Shown: positions 8,588 to 18,214, numbered from the stretch's first letter. The stretch: DNA of 64,000 nt from Pararoseomonas baculiformis (GCF_017813395.1 NZ_JAGIZB010000003.1:221306-285305), one strand, 5' to 3'. Notes: generated by a model not told the origin, from the sequence alone. Program-made: numbers and translations.

Positions 8588-11008
8588 ATGGACGCCTGGC
8601 CGAACGAGACCCCCGCCCCCTCCGCCCAGCAGGAGCAGGCTGCCCGCCTGTGGCACGCCGGTGATCACCAGGGTGCCGCGCGGTTGTTCGCCGAGGCCGC
8701 GGCGCTTTCAGCGGATCCGGCACCGCTGATGCTGTGGCAGGGCCATGCGCTGCAGGCGGCGGGGCGGACGGATGAGGCGCTGGCCGCCTATGAGCAGGCG
8801 GCGGCGGAGGCACCGGCCGATCCGGCGCCGCACCGCCATCGCGGCCATGCCCTGCGCCTGGCCTCCCGCCCCGAGGAGGCGGGCCAAGCCTATGCGCTCG
8901 CGGTGGCGCTGGAGATCGGGGCAACGGCCACGCCCGAGGCGGAAGCGGCCATCCAACGGCTCGGGGCGGAGAGTCCCGCCCCGCCAGAGCCACCCCGCCC
9001 CGAAAGCCCCGCCGGGACGCCCCCTGGCCCCGCGGACTTGCAAGCCGCCCGCGCGCCAGCCGCATCGGCGCGGACGGAAGCGCAGCCAGCACAGGGCATG
9101 GCACATCGCGGGCTGGTCCCCGCGGCGGCGGCGGCGCGCGCCACCACCCAGCTTGCGCCACCCGCCCGGCCCCGGATCGCGATGCTGCGGGTTGGCGGCA
9201 GCACGCCGCGCAGCGCGCAGCCCTCTCCCTCCGCCATGGCTGGCGGCAGCGCGGTGCCCGCGGCGGCCCGCGGGATCCAGGCAAGTCGCCTCACGGCCTT
9301 CGACGTGACGGACCTGCTGCTCCATTTCGGTCATCGCCGCACGCTCACGGGCATCCAGCGCGTCCAGGCGAGCATCCTCGGCGCCTCCCTCGCGGCGGGC
9401 TACGAGGCAAGCTATGTCAGCTTCGAACGGGAGCGCGCCGGCTGGCGTGCCGTGGACCCCGAGGCGCTGGCCCGCCTCCTGGCCGCCGCCGCCGCCGGGG
9501 CGGACACCGCGGACCCTGCCTGGATCCTTGCACGGGATGCGGTGCTGGAGCCCGGTGGAAACGCCCTGCCCTACAGCTTCCTCCCTGGCAGCACCCTCGT
9601 GAACCTGGGCAATTCCTGGGGCATCCCGGATTATTTCCGCGCGCTCCGCTTGGCGCAGCGCCAGGCCGGGCTGCGCTACGTGCCCTTCCTGCATGACTGC
9701 GTGCCGCTCGTGATGCCCGAGCATTGCGTCCGTACGCTGGTCCAGGACTATGCGCGCTGGTTCTCCTCCATGGGGGTGCATGCCCATGCGGTGCTCTGCA
9801 ACTCCGAATGCACCCGCGCGGATGGCCAGCGATTCCTCGATGCCCTGATCCCCGGCCTGAACCTTCCGATGGAGGTGGTGCGGCTGGATGCGGATCCGCG
9901 CCCCACCGCCGCGCCCGATGCGGCCGCGCTGGAAGGCACGCGCGCCCCGCGGGCGCCCGAGCCCTATGTGCTCTTCGTGGCGACGATCGAGAGCCGCAAG
10001 GACCACCTCACCGTCTTCCGAACCTGGCTGAGCCTGCTGCGCCGGCACGGCGCGGGGCGGATCCCGCGCCTGGTCTGCGTCGGTGCCCGGGGCTGGCATG
10101 CGGAAGCGGCGATGAACTTGCTGGAGGGCAGCCCCGAGCTGGCCCGGCATGTGGTGCTTCTGCACGACATCTCGGATGGTGGGCTGGCGGTCCTGTACAG
10201 GGACTGCCTCTTCACCCTCTACAACTCGCATTACGAGGGCTGGGGCCTTCCCGTCACGGAAAGCCTGGCCTGGGGCAAGGTGCCGGTCATACCCCGACAT
10301 TCCGCCCTGCTCGAATCGGGAGAGGGCGTCGCGGTCTATGTGGAGCCGCAGAGCGAGCCGCATATGGTCGCGGCGGTGGAGCGCCTTCTCTTCGAGCCGG
10401 GGGCGCTTGCGGCGGCCGAACGCGGCGTGGCGGCCAAGGGCCGGCGCCGTTCCTGGGAGGCGGTGCTGTCGCAGATCGGCACGGCGCTCGAGGCATTCGG
10501 GCAGGAAGAGCCGCCCCCGGTCGCCGAGCGTATCGCCATCCCCCTGGGCCACCGAATTCCGCTGCGCCGCAGCGCCTCCCCGGTGCCGGACCTCTCCATC
10601 GCCCTGTCCGACCTGGTACGGGACGGGGTCGGCTGGCGGCCGCTCGAGGATTGGGGAGCCCCGATGGCGGAGGGGCGGGCACGGCTGCGCATGCCCTTGC
10701 CCCCGGGCCTTTCGGGCCTGCTGCGCCTTCATCTCGAGTTGCGTGGCGTGGGCGGGGGCCCTCTCTCCTTCGTGCTGCTGGCGGATGGGGCGCCGGCCGG
10801 GGCCGCGACGATTGCCGAGCCGCCCGAGGGCGATTTCGCCACGGCCATGCCGGTGGAGGTGGCGGAGGGTACGCGGATCCTGGACCTGGAGTGGGACGCC
10901 GCAGACGGTATGGGGCTTCGGGGCCTCATGATCTGCCGCGAGGACGACCTGCTGGCGCGGCTCGACTTCCTGGAGGCGCAGCGCATGCCCGCCTTCCACG
11001 CCGGCTGA
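8588..11008 (+). CDS. TPR-containing glycosyltransferase with extra C-terminal domain
   Basis: An 806-residue fusion protein. Residues about 15-120 contain two or three tetratricopeptide-like helical repeats. Residues 120-235 are an Ala/Pro-rich linker. Residues about 237-640 are a GT-B glycosyltransferase: an N-terminal Rossmann half (LTAFDVTDLLLHFGHRRTLTGIQRV), then a family-4 type C-terminal half with VLFVATIESRKDH and the donor-site motif NSHYEGWGLPVTESLAWG. The last 150 residues look like a beta-sandwich of carbohydrate-binding type. It probably adds a sugar to a surface glycan or protein; acceptor and donor cannot be read from sequence. No signal peptide or membrane segment is present, so the cytoplasm is its likely location. 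Confidence 0.75.
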   Translation: MDAWPNETPAPSAQQEQAARLWHAGDHQGAARLFAEAAALSADPAPLMLWQGHALQAAGRTDEALAAYEQAAAEAPADPAPHRHRGHALRLASRPEEAGQAYALAVALEIGATATPEAEAAIQRLGAESPAPPEPPRPESPAGTPPGPADLQAARAPAASARTEAQPAQGMAHRGLVPAAAAARATTQLAPPARPRIAMLRVGGSTPRSAQPSPSAMAGGSAVPAAARGIQASRLTAFDVTDLLLHFGHRRTLTGIQRVQASILGASLAAGYEASYVSFERERAGWRAVDPEALARLLAAAAAGADTADPAWILARDAVLEPGGNALPYSFLPGSTLVNLGNSWGIPDYFRALRLAQRQAGLRYVPFLHDCVPLVMPEHCVRTLVQDYARWFSSMGVHAHAVLCNSECTRADGQRFLDALIPGLNLPMEVVRLDADPRPTAAPDAAALEGTRAPRAPEPYVLFVATIESRKDHLTVFRTWLSLLRRHGAGRIPRLVCVGARGWHAEAAMNLLEGSPELARHVVLLHDISDGGLAVLYRDCLFTLYNSHYEGWGLPVTESLAWGKVPVIPRHSALLESGEGVAVYVEPQSEPHMVAAVERLLFEPGALAAAERGVAAKGRRRSWEAVLSQIGTALEAFGQEEPPPVAERIAIPLGHRIPLRRSASPVPDLSIALSDLVRDGVGWRPLEDWGAPMAEGRARLRMPLPPGLSGLLRLHLELRGVGGGPLSFVLLADGAPAGAATIAEPPEGDFATAMPVEVAEGTRILDLEWDAADGMGLRGLMICREDDLLARLDFLEAQRMPAFHAG

Positions 11009-11136
11009 TCTGCCCGGAATACAGCCACCGGTTGCTGGATGGTTAACGCCTGCCGGGGCGAGGCTGCGGCATGCGCGCTGCCAGCCATTCCGCCCGATTC
11101 ACCCGTGATTCACGCCTTTCCGGCATGGTGCTGCGC

Positions 11137-11331
11137 ATGATCAGCACCAACGCCCTGGCCGCCTTCACGCAGGATGTCTCCCGTGCTGCCGGTATCCGGG
11201 AAATCCAGCCGGTGCGGGAGGCGCGCGGCGGATCGGGCCAGGCCGTTCCAGCCCAGCGGGCGCTCGAATCAGTGCCCGCCGCCCCGGCGACTCCCCTGCC
11301 CCGCGGGTCACTCCTGGACCTTCGTGTGTAG
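11137..11331 (+). CDS. Small hypothetical protein with PRGSLLDLRV tail
   Basis: A 64-residue protein starting MISTNALAAFTQDVSRAAG. It has an N-terminal amphipathic helix, a flexible Ala/Pro/Gln-rich middle and the tail PLPRGSLLDLRV. I have the impression of similar short proteins with a PRGSLLDL tail in Roseomonas relatives, but could not check. The frame stays open to ATG 11071 and also contains ATG 11125. The 11071 start has a weak GAGG 7 bases upstream; I favour 11137 because the residues before it look random. No function is known; a secretion signal or partner-docking peptide is possible. Confidence 0.5.
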   Translation: MISTNALAAFTQDVSRAAGIREIQPVREARGGSGQAVPAQRALESVPAAPATPLPRGSLLDLRV

Positions 11332-11384
11332 CACCGCCGCCAATTGGGGTTGTGACCGGGGAGGCCCGGCGCCATTCTGTGCCC

Positions 11385-11957
11385 ATGGCCGGTGCTTTCG
11401 AGAGAAAACGGCATGAGGGTGACGACCGGGACCGGCTGACCTGCCGAGACTGCGGCTTCGTCGCTTATGAGAATCCCAAGGTCGTGGTGGGCTCCGTGGT
11501 GTCCATCCCCGAGGCGGGGCCGGGTGGCGTGCTGCTCTGTCGCCGGGCGATCGAGCCCAGGCGGGGCTTCTGGACACTGCCCGCCGGCTATCTCGAAATG
11601 AACGAAACGGTCGAGGAAGGTGCGCGGCGCGAGGCCTGGGAGGAAGCATGCGCCCGGATCGCGACCGACGGCGTGCTGGCGGTCTTCTCCATCGCGCGGC
11701 TGGGGCAGGTGCAGGTGATGTTCCGGGCCCGGCTGGCCGTGCCCGGCTATGCGCCCGGCCCTGAGAGCCTGGAGGTCCGCGCCTTCGCCTGGGATGAAAT
11801 CCCATGGGCCGAGATCGCCTTCCCGAGCGTGCACTGGGCCTTGCAGGCCTGGAAGGAAGGGGCCGGGCATCCCGGCCCCGCCATGCTCAATCCGCCCGAG
11901 GATCCGCGTGGCATGCGCCCGCTGGCCGGGCCTGCCCTGGCGGGAGATGCCGGATGA
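11385..11957 (+). CDS. Nudix hydrolase with partial zinc-ribbon N-terminus
   Basis: A 190-residue Nudix enzyme. The Nudix box spans residues about 68-90 (GYLEMNETVEEGARREAWEE), with the REAWEE core intact; the usual Gly after it is Cys. A Cys-pair CRDCGF followed by YENPK lies at about residues 20-30, as in Nudix proteins with an NADH-pyrophosphatase-type zinc ribbon. Only one CxxC knuckle is present. It should hydrolyse a nucleoside diphosphate linked to another moiety (ADP-ribose, NADH or similar); the substrate is not readable. I start at ATG 11385 rather than the upstream GTG because family similarity begins there. Its stop overlaps the next ATG by four bases. Confidence 0.8.
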   Translation: MAGAFERKRHEGDDRDRLTCRDCGFVAYENPKVVVGSVVSIPEAGPGGVLLCRRAIEPRRGFWTLPAGYLEMNETVEEGARREAWEEACARIATDGVLAVFSIARLGQVQVMFRARLAVPGYAPGPESLEVRAFAWDEIPWAEIAFPSVHWALQAWKEGAGHPGPAMLNPPEDPRGMRPLAGPALAGDAG

Positions 11958-12385
11958 TCGCCACCCTTGCCCTGTCGGCCCTGCTGCTCGGCGCGGCGCC
12001 CGAAGCGCCTTCCTCCCCAGCCATCCTGCTGGTCCAGGAAACCGAGGCGCCACGGCCAGCGGCCGCCCCGGCCCGCCGCCAGCAACAGCGCCCGGCGCGC
12101 CGGCGTTCCGCGCGCCGGGCTACACCGCCCGCGATCCAGGCGCCGCCGCCTCCACCACCCACGCCCGCCCCGCGCGCGGACATCGCGCCGATGCCGGATC
12201 GCTCGATCGAGGCGCCGCGCGGACCCTTCGAGCCGGAAACCGCACGGCTGCGGCCAGACCTCATCCGGCCCCGGAACCTCCCCGATGCCCGGGTCCAGTC
12301 CGACAACGAGTACACGCGGGAGCGGGACAGCCTCTATCGAGAGCCGGCGGCCGGCGCCCGGATGAACATTCCCTTCTCCTACTAG
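11954..12385 (+). CDS. Hypothetical exported Pro/Ala/Arg-rich protein
   Basis: A 143-residue protein in an ATGA overlap with the Nudix gene. The first 16 residues (MIATLALSALLLGAAP) are a short hydrophobic signal-like segment. Residues 30-75 are an Arg- and Pro-rich low-complexity linker. The last 60 residues are charged and probably ordered, ending MNIPFSY. A terminal aromatic after a hydrophobic run can be an outer-membrane or periplasmic hallmark, but the evidence here is thin. Its TAG overlaps the stop of the convergent creatininase gene by four bases, leaving no terminator space. Confidence 0.6.
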   Translation: MIATLALSALLLGAAPEAPSSPAILLVQETEAPRPAAAPARRQQQRPARRRSARRATPPAIQAPPPPPPTPAPRADIAPMPDRSIEAPRGPFEPETARLRPDLIRPRNLPDARVQSDNEYTRERDSLYREPAAGARMNIPFSY

Positions 12386-13182
12386 GCCGGGCGCTGGGCG
12401 CGGCCCGGAGTCCAGACATCGTCCGGGGTCGCCCAGAGCGCCTCGTCCCGCAAGCCGCGCGCGAGGGCTTCCGCGATGGCGGCGAGAATGCGCTCCCCCT
12501 TTTCGGCCGTGGCGGCGCGGGGATCGCCCCGCACGCCCGTCACCGGCGCGCGCTCGGCGAAGGACCAGAAGCGCTGGAAGGCGCTGCCGCCGACGGAAGG
12601 GCCGCCATTGGAGAGCGCACCCGCCACCTCGTCCTTCCGCACCTGGTCCGGTTCAAGCGCGAGCCAGAGGCTCGTTTCCGCCTCGCAGGCATGCTGGGTG
12701 CCGGGCTGTGTCTCCAGGATGGAGGCGATCGCGGCCGCCGCGGCCTGGTGCACGGTGGTGGTGACCACGGGAATGCCCATCTCCGCGCCGAGCTCGCGCG
12801 CGATGACCATCAGCGGCTCGATGTTCCCACCATGGGAGTTCACCAGGAACAGCTTGCGGAAGCCGCAGGCCATGATGGATTTCGCCACGCAGGCGATCAC
12901 CGCCTGCATCGTCCGGAAGTCCAGGCTGATCGTGCCGCCGAAGGGCAGGTGATGCTCGCTGATGCCCTGCCACATCGGGGGCAGGACGAGAGCGGGGGCA
13001 TCTTCCGCCACCAGCTCCGCCGCGCGGATGCAGGAGGCATGCCCGATCAGGCTGTCGGTCCAGACCGGCAGATGCGGGCCATGCTGCTCCAGCGCCGCGA
13101 CGGGCAGCATCACCACCGCGTCGCGCGCGGCCCATTCCTTGATCTCGGGCGCGGTCAGCCGCTCCCAGCGCACTTCGGTCAT
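12382..13182 (-). CDS. Creatininase family amidohydrolase
   Basis: A 266-residue member of the creatinine amidohydrolase family. The metal-site motifs are visible: LPVAALEQHGPHLPVWTDS (residues about 26-44), the WQGISEHHLPFGGTISLDF stretch, NSHGGN near residues 114-119, and an Glu-rich AGEAE-type region seen here as HACEAETS. Family members hydrolyse cyclic amides (creatinine) or formamides (as in F420 and riboflavin-like pathways), so the substrate is uncertain. The start overlaps the ftsY stop by one base (TGATG), so it is probably the last gene of the ftsY operon. Confidence 0.8.
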   Translation of the reverse strand: MTEVRWERLTAPEIKEWAARDAVVMLPVAALEQHGPHLPVWTDSLIGHASCIRAAELVAEDAPALVLPPMWQGISEHHLPFGGTISLDFRTMQAVIACVAKSIMACGFRKLFLVNSHGGNIEPLMVIARELGAEMGIPVVTTTVHQAAAAAIASILETQPGTQHACEAETSLWLALEPDQVRKDEVAGALSNGGPSVGGSAFQRFWSFAERAPVTGVRGDPRAATAEKGERILAAIAEALARGLRDEALWATPDDVWTPGRAQRPA

Positions 13183-14564
13183 CAGGAAAGTCCCACCAGC
13201 GAACGGGCGTAGTCGCGTGCCTCGAAGGGCCGCAGGTCAGCGGCGGTCTCGCCCACGCCCACGGCATGCACGGGAAGGCCGAATTCCTCGGCCAGCGCGA
13301 CAACGACGCCGCCCTTGGCGGAACCATCGAGCTTCGTCACGACGAGCCCGGTCACGTCCACCATCTCGCGGAACACCTTGCATTGCTGCACGGCATTCTG
13401 GCCGGTGGTGGCGTCCAGCACCAACAGGACAGCATGGGGCACGTCCGGGTCGAGCTTGCGGAGAACGCGCACGACCTTGCGCAATTCTTCCATCAGACCG
13501 GCCTTGTTGTGGAGCCGACCGGCCGTGTCGATCAGCAGGATGTCAGCGCCTGCGCCCCGGGCGCGCTGCAGCGCCTCATGGGCGAGGCCGGCGGCATCGG
13601 CGCCCTCCTTGGCCGGAGCAATGACGGTGCTGCCGGTGCGCTCGCCCCAGATCTGCAGCTGCTCCACGGCGGCGGCGCGGAAGGTGTCGCCGGCCGCCAT
13701 CATCACGCTGCGGCCCTCGGCGCGGTAGTTCTGCGCCAGCTTCGCGATCGTGGTGGTCTTTCCGGTGCCGTTCACGCCGACGACGAGGACCACATAGGGC
13801 TTCTTTCCCCAGTCCGGCTGCAGTGGCTGGGCGACGGGGGCGAGGATGGCGGCGATCTCGTCGGCCAGTGCCGCCTTCACCTCATCGTCGCCCACCTCCT
13901 TCCCGAAGCGCGTGCGGCGGAAGCCGGCCACGATGCGCTGGGCGGCGGGAAGGCCGAGATCGGCGGTGATGAGGGTTTCCTCCAGCTCCTCCAGCGCGGC
14001 ATCGTCCAGCCGGCGCTTGCGGAACAGGCCGGTCAGGTTCTCGGTCAGCTTGGCGGTGGAGCGGGAGAGCCCTGCCTTGAGCCGCGCGAAGAAGCCGCCC
14101 GCCGCGGCCGGTTCGGGCTCCGGGATCGGCACGGGCGGCTCGGGGATCGGCTCCTCTGGCTCCGGGGTCGGTTCCTCGGGCGGCATGGTGAAAGCGGGCG
14201 GGATGCCGGCCTGGGCGCCGACGGGCTCGCCGAGCTTCGGTTCCTCCGGGATGCTCGGCATGGCAGGGCCCGGGGCCTGCGGGAAGCCGCCCTCCATGGG
14301 CATGGGGGCGAGCTGCGGCGGGGCGAATCCCGCGATCCCGGTCACCGAGGGAAGGAGATGGTCCGGCTGACGTGCCTCGACCGGAGGAGGCGATGCGGGC
14401 GGGTCGCCCTGCCCCGGTTCCGTCCCCGGCTCCCGGACCGGCGGTGGCGCCTCGGCGGGCGGGGGCGCGACGGGCGGCGCTTCCGGCTCGGTGACGGGGG
14501 GCGTGGGCGCTTCGGGCGTGCCCGCCCTGCCCGTCAGCCGGCTCCAGAGGTCCTTCAGCGCCAT
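13182..14564 (-). CDS. ftsY: Signal recognition particle receptor FtsY
   Basis: A 460-residue SRP-family GTPase. An acidic Pro/Glu-rich A-domain (residues 1-155), which helps membrane contact, is followed by the helical N domain (about 156-250) and the G domain. The GTPase motifs are GVNGTGKTTT (G1, about 263), DTFRAAAVEQ (insertion box, about 292), DTAGR (G3, about 345) and TKLDG (G4, about 410). It docks ribosome-SRP complexes at the inner membrane for co-translational insertion. The gene lies 28 bases after dapF, a neighbourhood common in alphaproteobacteria; the mtaB gene often found between or beside them is missing here. Confidence 0.93.
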   Translation of the reverse strand: MALKDLWSRLTGRAGTPEAPTPPVTEPEAPPVAPPPAEAPPPVREPGTEPGQGDPPASPPPVEARQPDHLLPSVTGIAGFAPPQLAPMPMEGGFPQAPGPAMPSIPEEPKLGEPVGAQAGIPPAFTMPPEEPTPEPEEPIPEPPVPIPEPEPAAAGGFFARLKAGLSRSTAKLTENLTGLFRKRRLDDAALEELEETLITADLGLPAAQRIVAGFRRTRFGKEVGDDEVKAALADEIAAILAPVAQPLQPDWGKKPYVVLVVGVNGTGKTTTIAKLAQNYRAEGRSVMMAAGDTFRAAAVEQLQIWGERTGSTVIAPAKEGADAAGLAHEALQRARGAGADILLIDTAGRLHNKAGLMEELRKVVRVLRKLDPDVPHAVLLVLDATTGQNAVQQCKVFREMVDVTGLVVTKLDGSAKGGVVVALAEEFGLPVHAVGVGETAADLRPFEARDYARSLVGLS

Positions 14565-14592
14565 TTCGTCTCCTCTCCGAAGCCGCCGCGAC

Positions 14593-15423
14593 TCAGGCGG
14601 GGTAGGCGTCCAGCTCGATCATGCCCGTGAAGGCCGTGGCGGTCGGGCCGGACATGAGCACATGCCCGTCAACGCGCCATTCGATGTGCAGGTCTCCGCC
14701 GGGCAGCGACACGGTGGCGGCCCGGCCGCACAGGCCGCGCCGGGCCGTGTTCACCAGGGCCGCGCAGGCGCCGGAGCCGCAGGCGAGCGTCAGCCCCGCA
14801 CCGCGCTCCCACACCACGAGGCGGATGTGGTCCGGGGCCAGGACCTGGACGAAGCCGATATTGGCCCGCTGGGGAAAGAGCGCGTCGTGCTCCAAGGCCG
14901 GGCCGATCCGGGCCGCATCGATGGCGTCCAGATCCGGCACGAAGAAGGTCGCGTGCGGATTGCCCATGGAGCAGGCGGCGGGATCGGAGACGCCATCGGC
15001 CGAAAGGGGCAGGTGCAGCGTATCCATTTCCCGGGCCAGGGGCACATCCGCCCAGCCCAGCCGGGCCGGCCCCATATCGACGCGGATGATCCCGCCGGGC
15101 AGGGTTTCGGAGGGCAGCAGGCCCGAGATGGTGCGAATGGTGACGGCTTCCGTCCCGGCCTCGGCCATCGCCAGATCGGCGATGCAGCGCGTGGCGTTGC
15201 CGCATGCCCCGGCCTCGGAACCGTCAGGGTTCAGGATCCGCATGAACAGGTCCGCCCCTTCCCTGCCCGGCTCCATGATAATGAGCTGGTCGCAGCCGAT
15301 TCCCCGGTGGCGGTCCGCGATGGCGGCGGCGCGTGCGGGCGTGACGGGCAGCGGCGCCCGGCGTGCGTCCAGCACGACGAAGTCGTTGCCAAGGCCGTGC
15401 ATCTTGCGGAAGGGAATGATCAT
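14593..15423 (-). CDS. dapF: Diaminopimelate epimerase
   Basis: A 276-residue enzyme of the usual length that converts LL- to meso-diaminopimelate for lysine and peptidoglycan synthesis. The start motif [19 protein letters not shown] is typical. The two catalytic cysteines lie in GACGNATRC (about residue 75) and LACGSGACA (about 218), one per pseudo-symmetric half. I start at ATG 15423; the frame is open upstream for another 66 codons, but these look unrelated to the family. It sits between a deaminase gene and ftsY in a minus-strand operon. Confidence 0.95.
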   Translation of the reverse strand: MIIPFRKMHGLGNDFVVLDARRAPLPVTPARAAAIADRHRGIGCDQLIIMEPGREGADLFMRILNPDGSEAGACGNATRCIADLAMAEAGTEAVTIRTISGLLPSETLPGGIIRVDMGPARLGWADVPLAREMDTLHLPLSADGVSDPAACSMGNPHATFFVPDLDAIDAARIGPALEHDALFPQRANIGFVQVLAPDHIRLVVWERGAGLTLACGSGACAALVNTARRGLCGRAATVSLPGGDLHIEWRVDGHVLMSGPTATAFTGMIELDAYPA

Positions 15424-15470
15424 CGCGGAGCCGATATAGGCGCCGCAGGGCCGTGCCGGAAGCGGCAGGC

Positions 15471-16010
15471 CTATCCGGAGGGGGTCGGGGTGGGATCGAG
15501 CGTGCTCGCCCCGCCGGCCTCGCCCGGCAGCAGCTCGGCCAGCAGAACCTCGGGCACCGCGTCGAACCGCAATCCCGCCTCGGCGAAGAGCCTGGCCGAG
15601 ATATGCCCGCGGCGGTCCCATTCAGAGCGCGTGCCCAGGCGCGGCGGAGAGGCCACCACGCGCCGGATGCCGGACTGGATCGAGAGCACGGCGCAGTGGT
15701 TGCAGACGGGTTTGCCGACGACGTAGAGGGTGCATCCCCGCGCCTCCCGCCCGGCGAAGAGCAGGGCCGACTGCTCGGCATGCACCATCATGTCCAGCTT
15801 GGTCGGCTTGTCGGAAAGCCGGTCCATGTCGTCCTCGATCCGCGTGGGGAAGCCGTTGAACCCGGTGGCGACGATGCGGTTCAGCTCCGGCGCGACGATC
15901 ACGGCGCCCACCCGGCCGCGCGGGTCCTTCGACCAGTCGCGGATATGGGCGGCAAGGCGCAGGTAGCGGCGGTCCCAATGGGTCAGGGTCACGCCCTGCT
16001 CGGCGTTCAT
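15471..16010 (-). CDS. dCMP-deaminase-type cytidine deaminase family protein
   Basis: A 179-residue zinc deaminase. The zinc site is the HAE motif (about residues 77-79) with CxxC in PVCNHC (about 103-106). The N-terminal [14 protein letters not shown] and the GAVIV and GFNGFP segments match deoxycytidylate deaminases, which make dUMP for thymidylate synthesis. Substrate choice between dCMP and another cytosine nucleotide cannot be settled from sequence. The ATG overlaps the stop of the kinase-USP gene in an ATGA junction, and dapF follows 47 bases later. Confidence 0.8.
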   Translation of the reverse strand: MNAEQGVTLTHWDRRYLRLAAHIRDWSKDPRGRVGAVIVAPELNRIVATGFNGFPTRIEDDMDRLSDKPTKLDMMVHAEQSALLFAGREARGCTLYVVGKPVCNHCAVLSIQSGIRRVVASPPRLGTRSEWDRRGHISARLFAEAGLRFDAVPEVLLAELLPGEAGGASTLDPTPTPSG

Positions 16011-17419
16011 GCCGGCATCTCCCGCGCCCGGACCACGGTGACGCTGCACGGAGCGCGGGCCGCCACCTCCCCCGAAACCGATCCCAACATCGTCCGGAGC
16101 ATCGAATTGGCACGCGCGCCCATCACCACGTGATCCACCCCATTCGCCTCCGCATATTCCAGCAGCGCCTCCGCCGCGCTCGAACCCTCCAGTACATGGA
16201 AGGTGATCTGTCCCTCCTCCAGCCCAAGCGGCGCGGCCCAATGGCGCAGCTCCGCCAGGCGCTGGACGCGGGCGGAGCGTCCGGCCGAGTCATGGGGAGC
16301 ATCTCCCCGGATATAGCCGTCCAGCAGCACGTTGAGGCAGGCCACGCGCGCGCCGGGCAGGGTGCGGAGCACATTGCCCACGCTGGTCCGCAGGGCCTCG
16401 GCCAGGGGGGCGGTCTGCTCCCTCAGGTCCACGGCCACCGCGACGATCGGTGCGGCATGGGAGGTGACGGCGGGGCGCCCGGTCCGAAGGCTGCGGTCCC
16501 GGTTGAAGCGCCGTTCCAGCAGCTTGAGCCAGCTGTCGCGCCGCGTGCGCGCGGCACGCGGCCCCAGCCGCACGGCCTCGGGGTTGCGCAGATCGAAGGC
16601 CAGCTGGGCAGCGGTTGGGTGCCTTCGGGCCGGGTCCACCTCCAGGCAGCGCAGGATCACCTCCTGCATCCAGGGGCGGATCTCCGGACGCAGCCGGCGC
16701 GGCGGAACGGGATCGCGCCAGAGCCGGTGGCGCACGGCGCGCAGGTGCAGAGGCTCCCCGAAGGGCAGGAACCCCGTGGCGAGCTGGTAGAGCAGCACGC
16801 CCAGCGCGAAGAGGTCGCTCCGCGGCTCGCTTCGCTGCCCCATGGCCTGCTCCGGCGCCATGTAGGGGGCGGTGCCATAGGGGATGCGGAACTCCTCCTC
16901 GATCAGGTCGGGGAGCTTGCCGTGGTGCGAGAGCCCGAAATCCACCAGCACCGCATCGCCTCGCAGCCCGTCCGGGGTGCGGCGGAAAAGGATGTTCGCG
17001 GGCTTCACGTCCAGATGAGAGACGCGCTGGCGGTGCAGCGAGGCCAGGGCGAGCGCCACCTTGGCACCGATCGCCGCCACCTCGTCGAGCGGAAGCGGAA
17101 GTTCGCGCAGGCGGGTCAGGAGAGAGGCGCCGGGAATCCGCTCCATGACCAGATAGGGATTCGGCGCCTCGAATCCCTTTGCAGCCACGAATTCCGGCAC
17201 ATGCGGCCCGGTGAGGCGGGGCAGGATCATCTGCTCCATCTCGAAGGACACGATATGCGCAGGGTCCAGCCCGTCCAGATGCGGCAGCTTCATCAGCAGC
17301 GGCATGGAATGGTCGGGATGCGTCACCTCGAAGATCGAGGCCATCCCACCCTCGCGCAGCGGCGCGCCGAGGGTGAAGCCGTCGATCACCTGGCCCTGGC
17401 GGGGGCGACGATGCGGCAC
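16007..17419 (-). CDS. Serine/threonine protein kinase fused to a universal stress protein domain
   Basis: A 470-residue two-domain protein. Residues about 10-280 are a Hanks-type kinase: Gly-rich loop [12 protein letters not shown], invariant Lys in LLMKLP (about 42), catalytic HLDVKPAN (about 135, with Leu for Arg in HRD), DFG in VDFGLSHH (about 159) and APE in YMAPEQAMG. Residues about 318-470 are a universal stress protein domain with the C-terminal nucleotide-loop [17 protein letters not shown], in which the second Gly is Ala. No membrane segment is present. I choose GTG 17419, four bases after the phosphoesterase stop; the upstream open frame overlaps that gene. Targets are unknown; the USP half may sense nucleotide or stress. 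Confidence 0.82.
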   Translation of the reverse strand: MPHRRPRQGQVIDGFTLGAPLREGGMASIFEVTHPDHSMPLLMKLPHLDGLDPAHIVSFEMEQMILPRLTGPHVPEFVAAKGFEAPNPYLVMERIPGASLLTRLRELPLPLDEVAAIGAKVALALASLHRQRVSHLDVKPANILFRRTPDGLRGDAVLVDFGLSHHGKLPDLIEEEFRIPYGTAPYMAPEQAMGQRSEPRSDLFALGVLLYQLATGFLPFGEPLHLRAVRHRLWRDPVPPRRLRPEIRPWMQEVILRCLEVDPARRHPTAAQLAFDLRNPEAVRLGPRAARTRRDSWLKLLERRFNRDRSLRTGRPAVTSHAAPIVAVAVDLREQTAPLAEALRTSVGNVLRTLPGARVACLNVLLDGYIRGDAPHDSAGRSARVQRLAELRHWAAPLGLEEGQITFHVLEGSSAAEALLEYAEANGVDHVVMGARANSMLRTMLGSVSGEVAARAPCSVTVVRAREMPA

Positions 17420-17423
17420 GGGG

Positions 17424-18161
17424 TCAGCGCCCCACCAGAAGCCGGTCGGCCAGGCTCTCCGGCAGGCCGGCGCGGCGGATCTTCTCGGCCGCCGCATCCA
17501 CGTCGTAGGGCACGCGAATCCAGCGCAGCTCCGCTGCGTCCGGGTCCAGCAGCCCGTAGCAGGCAGAGGGGTCGCCATCCCTGGGCTGGCCGACCGAGCC
17601 CATCACGGCCAGCCAGCGGCGGGGCCGCGAAAGCGGCACCGGGGCATCATGGGCCGGGCGGAAGGCGGTGCACTTGTCCGTGGCGGTAAGGCCAAAGAGC
17701 CAGGGAACATGCACATGCCCGCAGAGGGTCACCCGGGCCGGCGTGGCCTCCAGGCTCCGCCGTGCCTCCTCGGGGCTTGTGACATAGCGCCAGGCTTCCG
17801 GGTCGGAGGCATCGGCATGGACATAGAGCCGGTCCTCCTCGGCATGTTCCAGCGGCAGGCTTTTCAGGAAGGTGGCGGCGTCCGGGCTCAGCTGGGCCCG
17901 GGTCCACTCGATCGCGGCGGCGGCGCGGCCGTTCATGCGGTGGTTGCGGGAGAAGATGGCCTGGTCGTGGTTTCCCCGTATCGCCACCGCGCCATGGGCG
18001 ATCCGGTCCATCACCGTGCGCAGGCACCAGGCGGGGTCGGCGCCATAGCCGACATAGTCGCCCAGGAAGACATAGCGGGTGGCACCCGCTCGGTCGGCAT
18101 GGGCCAGGCAGGCGGAAAGCGCCTCGCGGTTGCCGTGGATGTCGGAGAGGATGGCGATCAT
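17424..18161 (-). CDS. Calcineurin-like metallophosphoesterase
   Basis: A 245-residue enzyme with the full metal-binding set: DIHGN (residues 7-11), GDYVGYG (about 38), GNHD (about 70) and GHVHVPW near residue 160. This pattern is shared with YfcE-like and PP-type phosphoesterases that act on small phosphodiesters or phosphoproteins. It begins at ATG 18161 ([10 protein letters not shown]); the open frame continues upstream but without family resemblance. The gene leads directly into the kinase-USP gene four bases later. A kinase with a neighbouring phosphatase-like enzyme suggests opposing activities, but this is inference. Confidence 0.85.
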   Translation of the reverse strand: MIAILSDIHGNREALSACLAHADRAGATRYVFLGDYVGYGADPAWCLRTVMDRIAHGAVAIRGNHDQAIFSRNHRMNGRAAAAIEWTRAQLSPDAATFLKSLPLEHAEEDRLYVHADASDPEAWRYVTSPEEARRSLEATPARVTLCGHVHVPWLFGLTATDKCTAFRPAHDAPVPLSRPRRWLAVMGSVGQPRDGDPSACYGLLDPDAAELRWIRVPYDVDAAAEKIRRAGLPESLADRLLVGR

Positions 18162-18214
18162 CACCGGGATATGTTGGTACCTGTGGCGGGCCGATGCCAG
18201 CACCGGCATGACAC

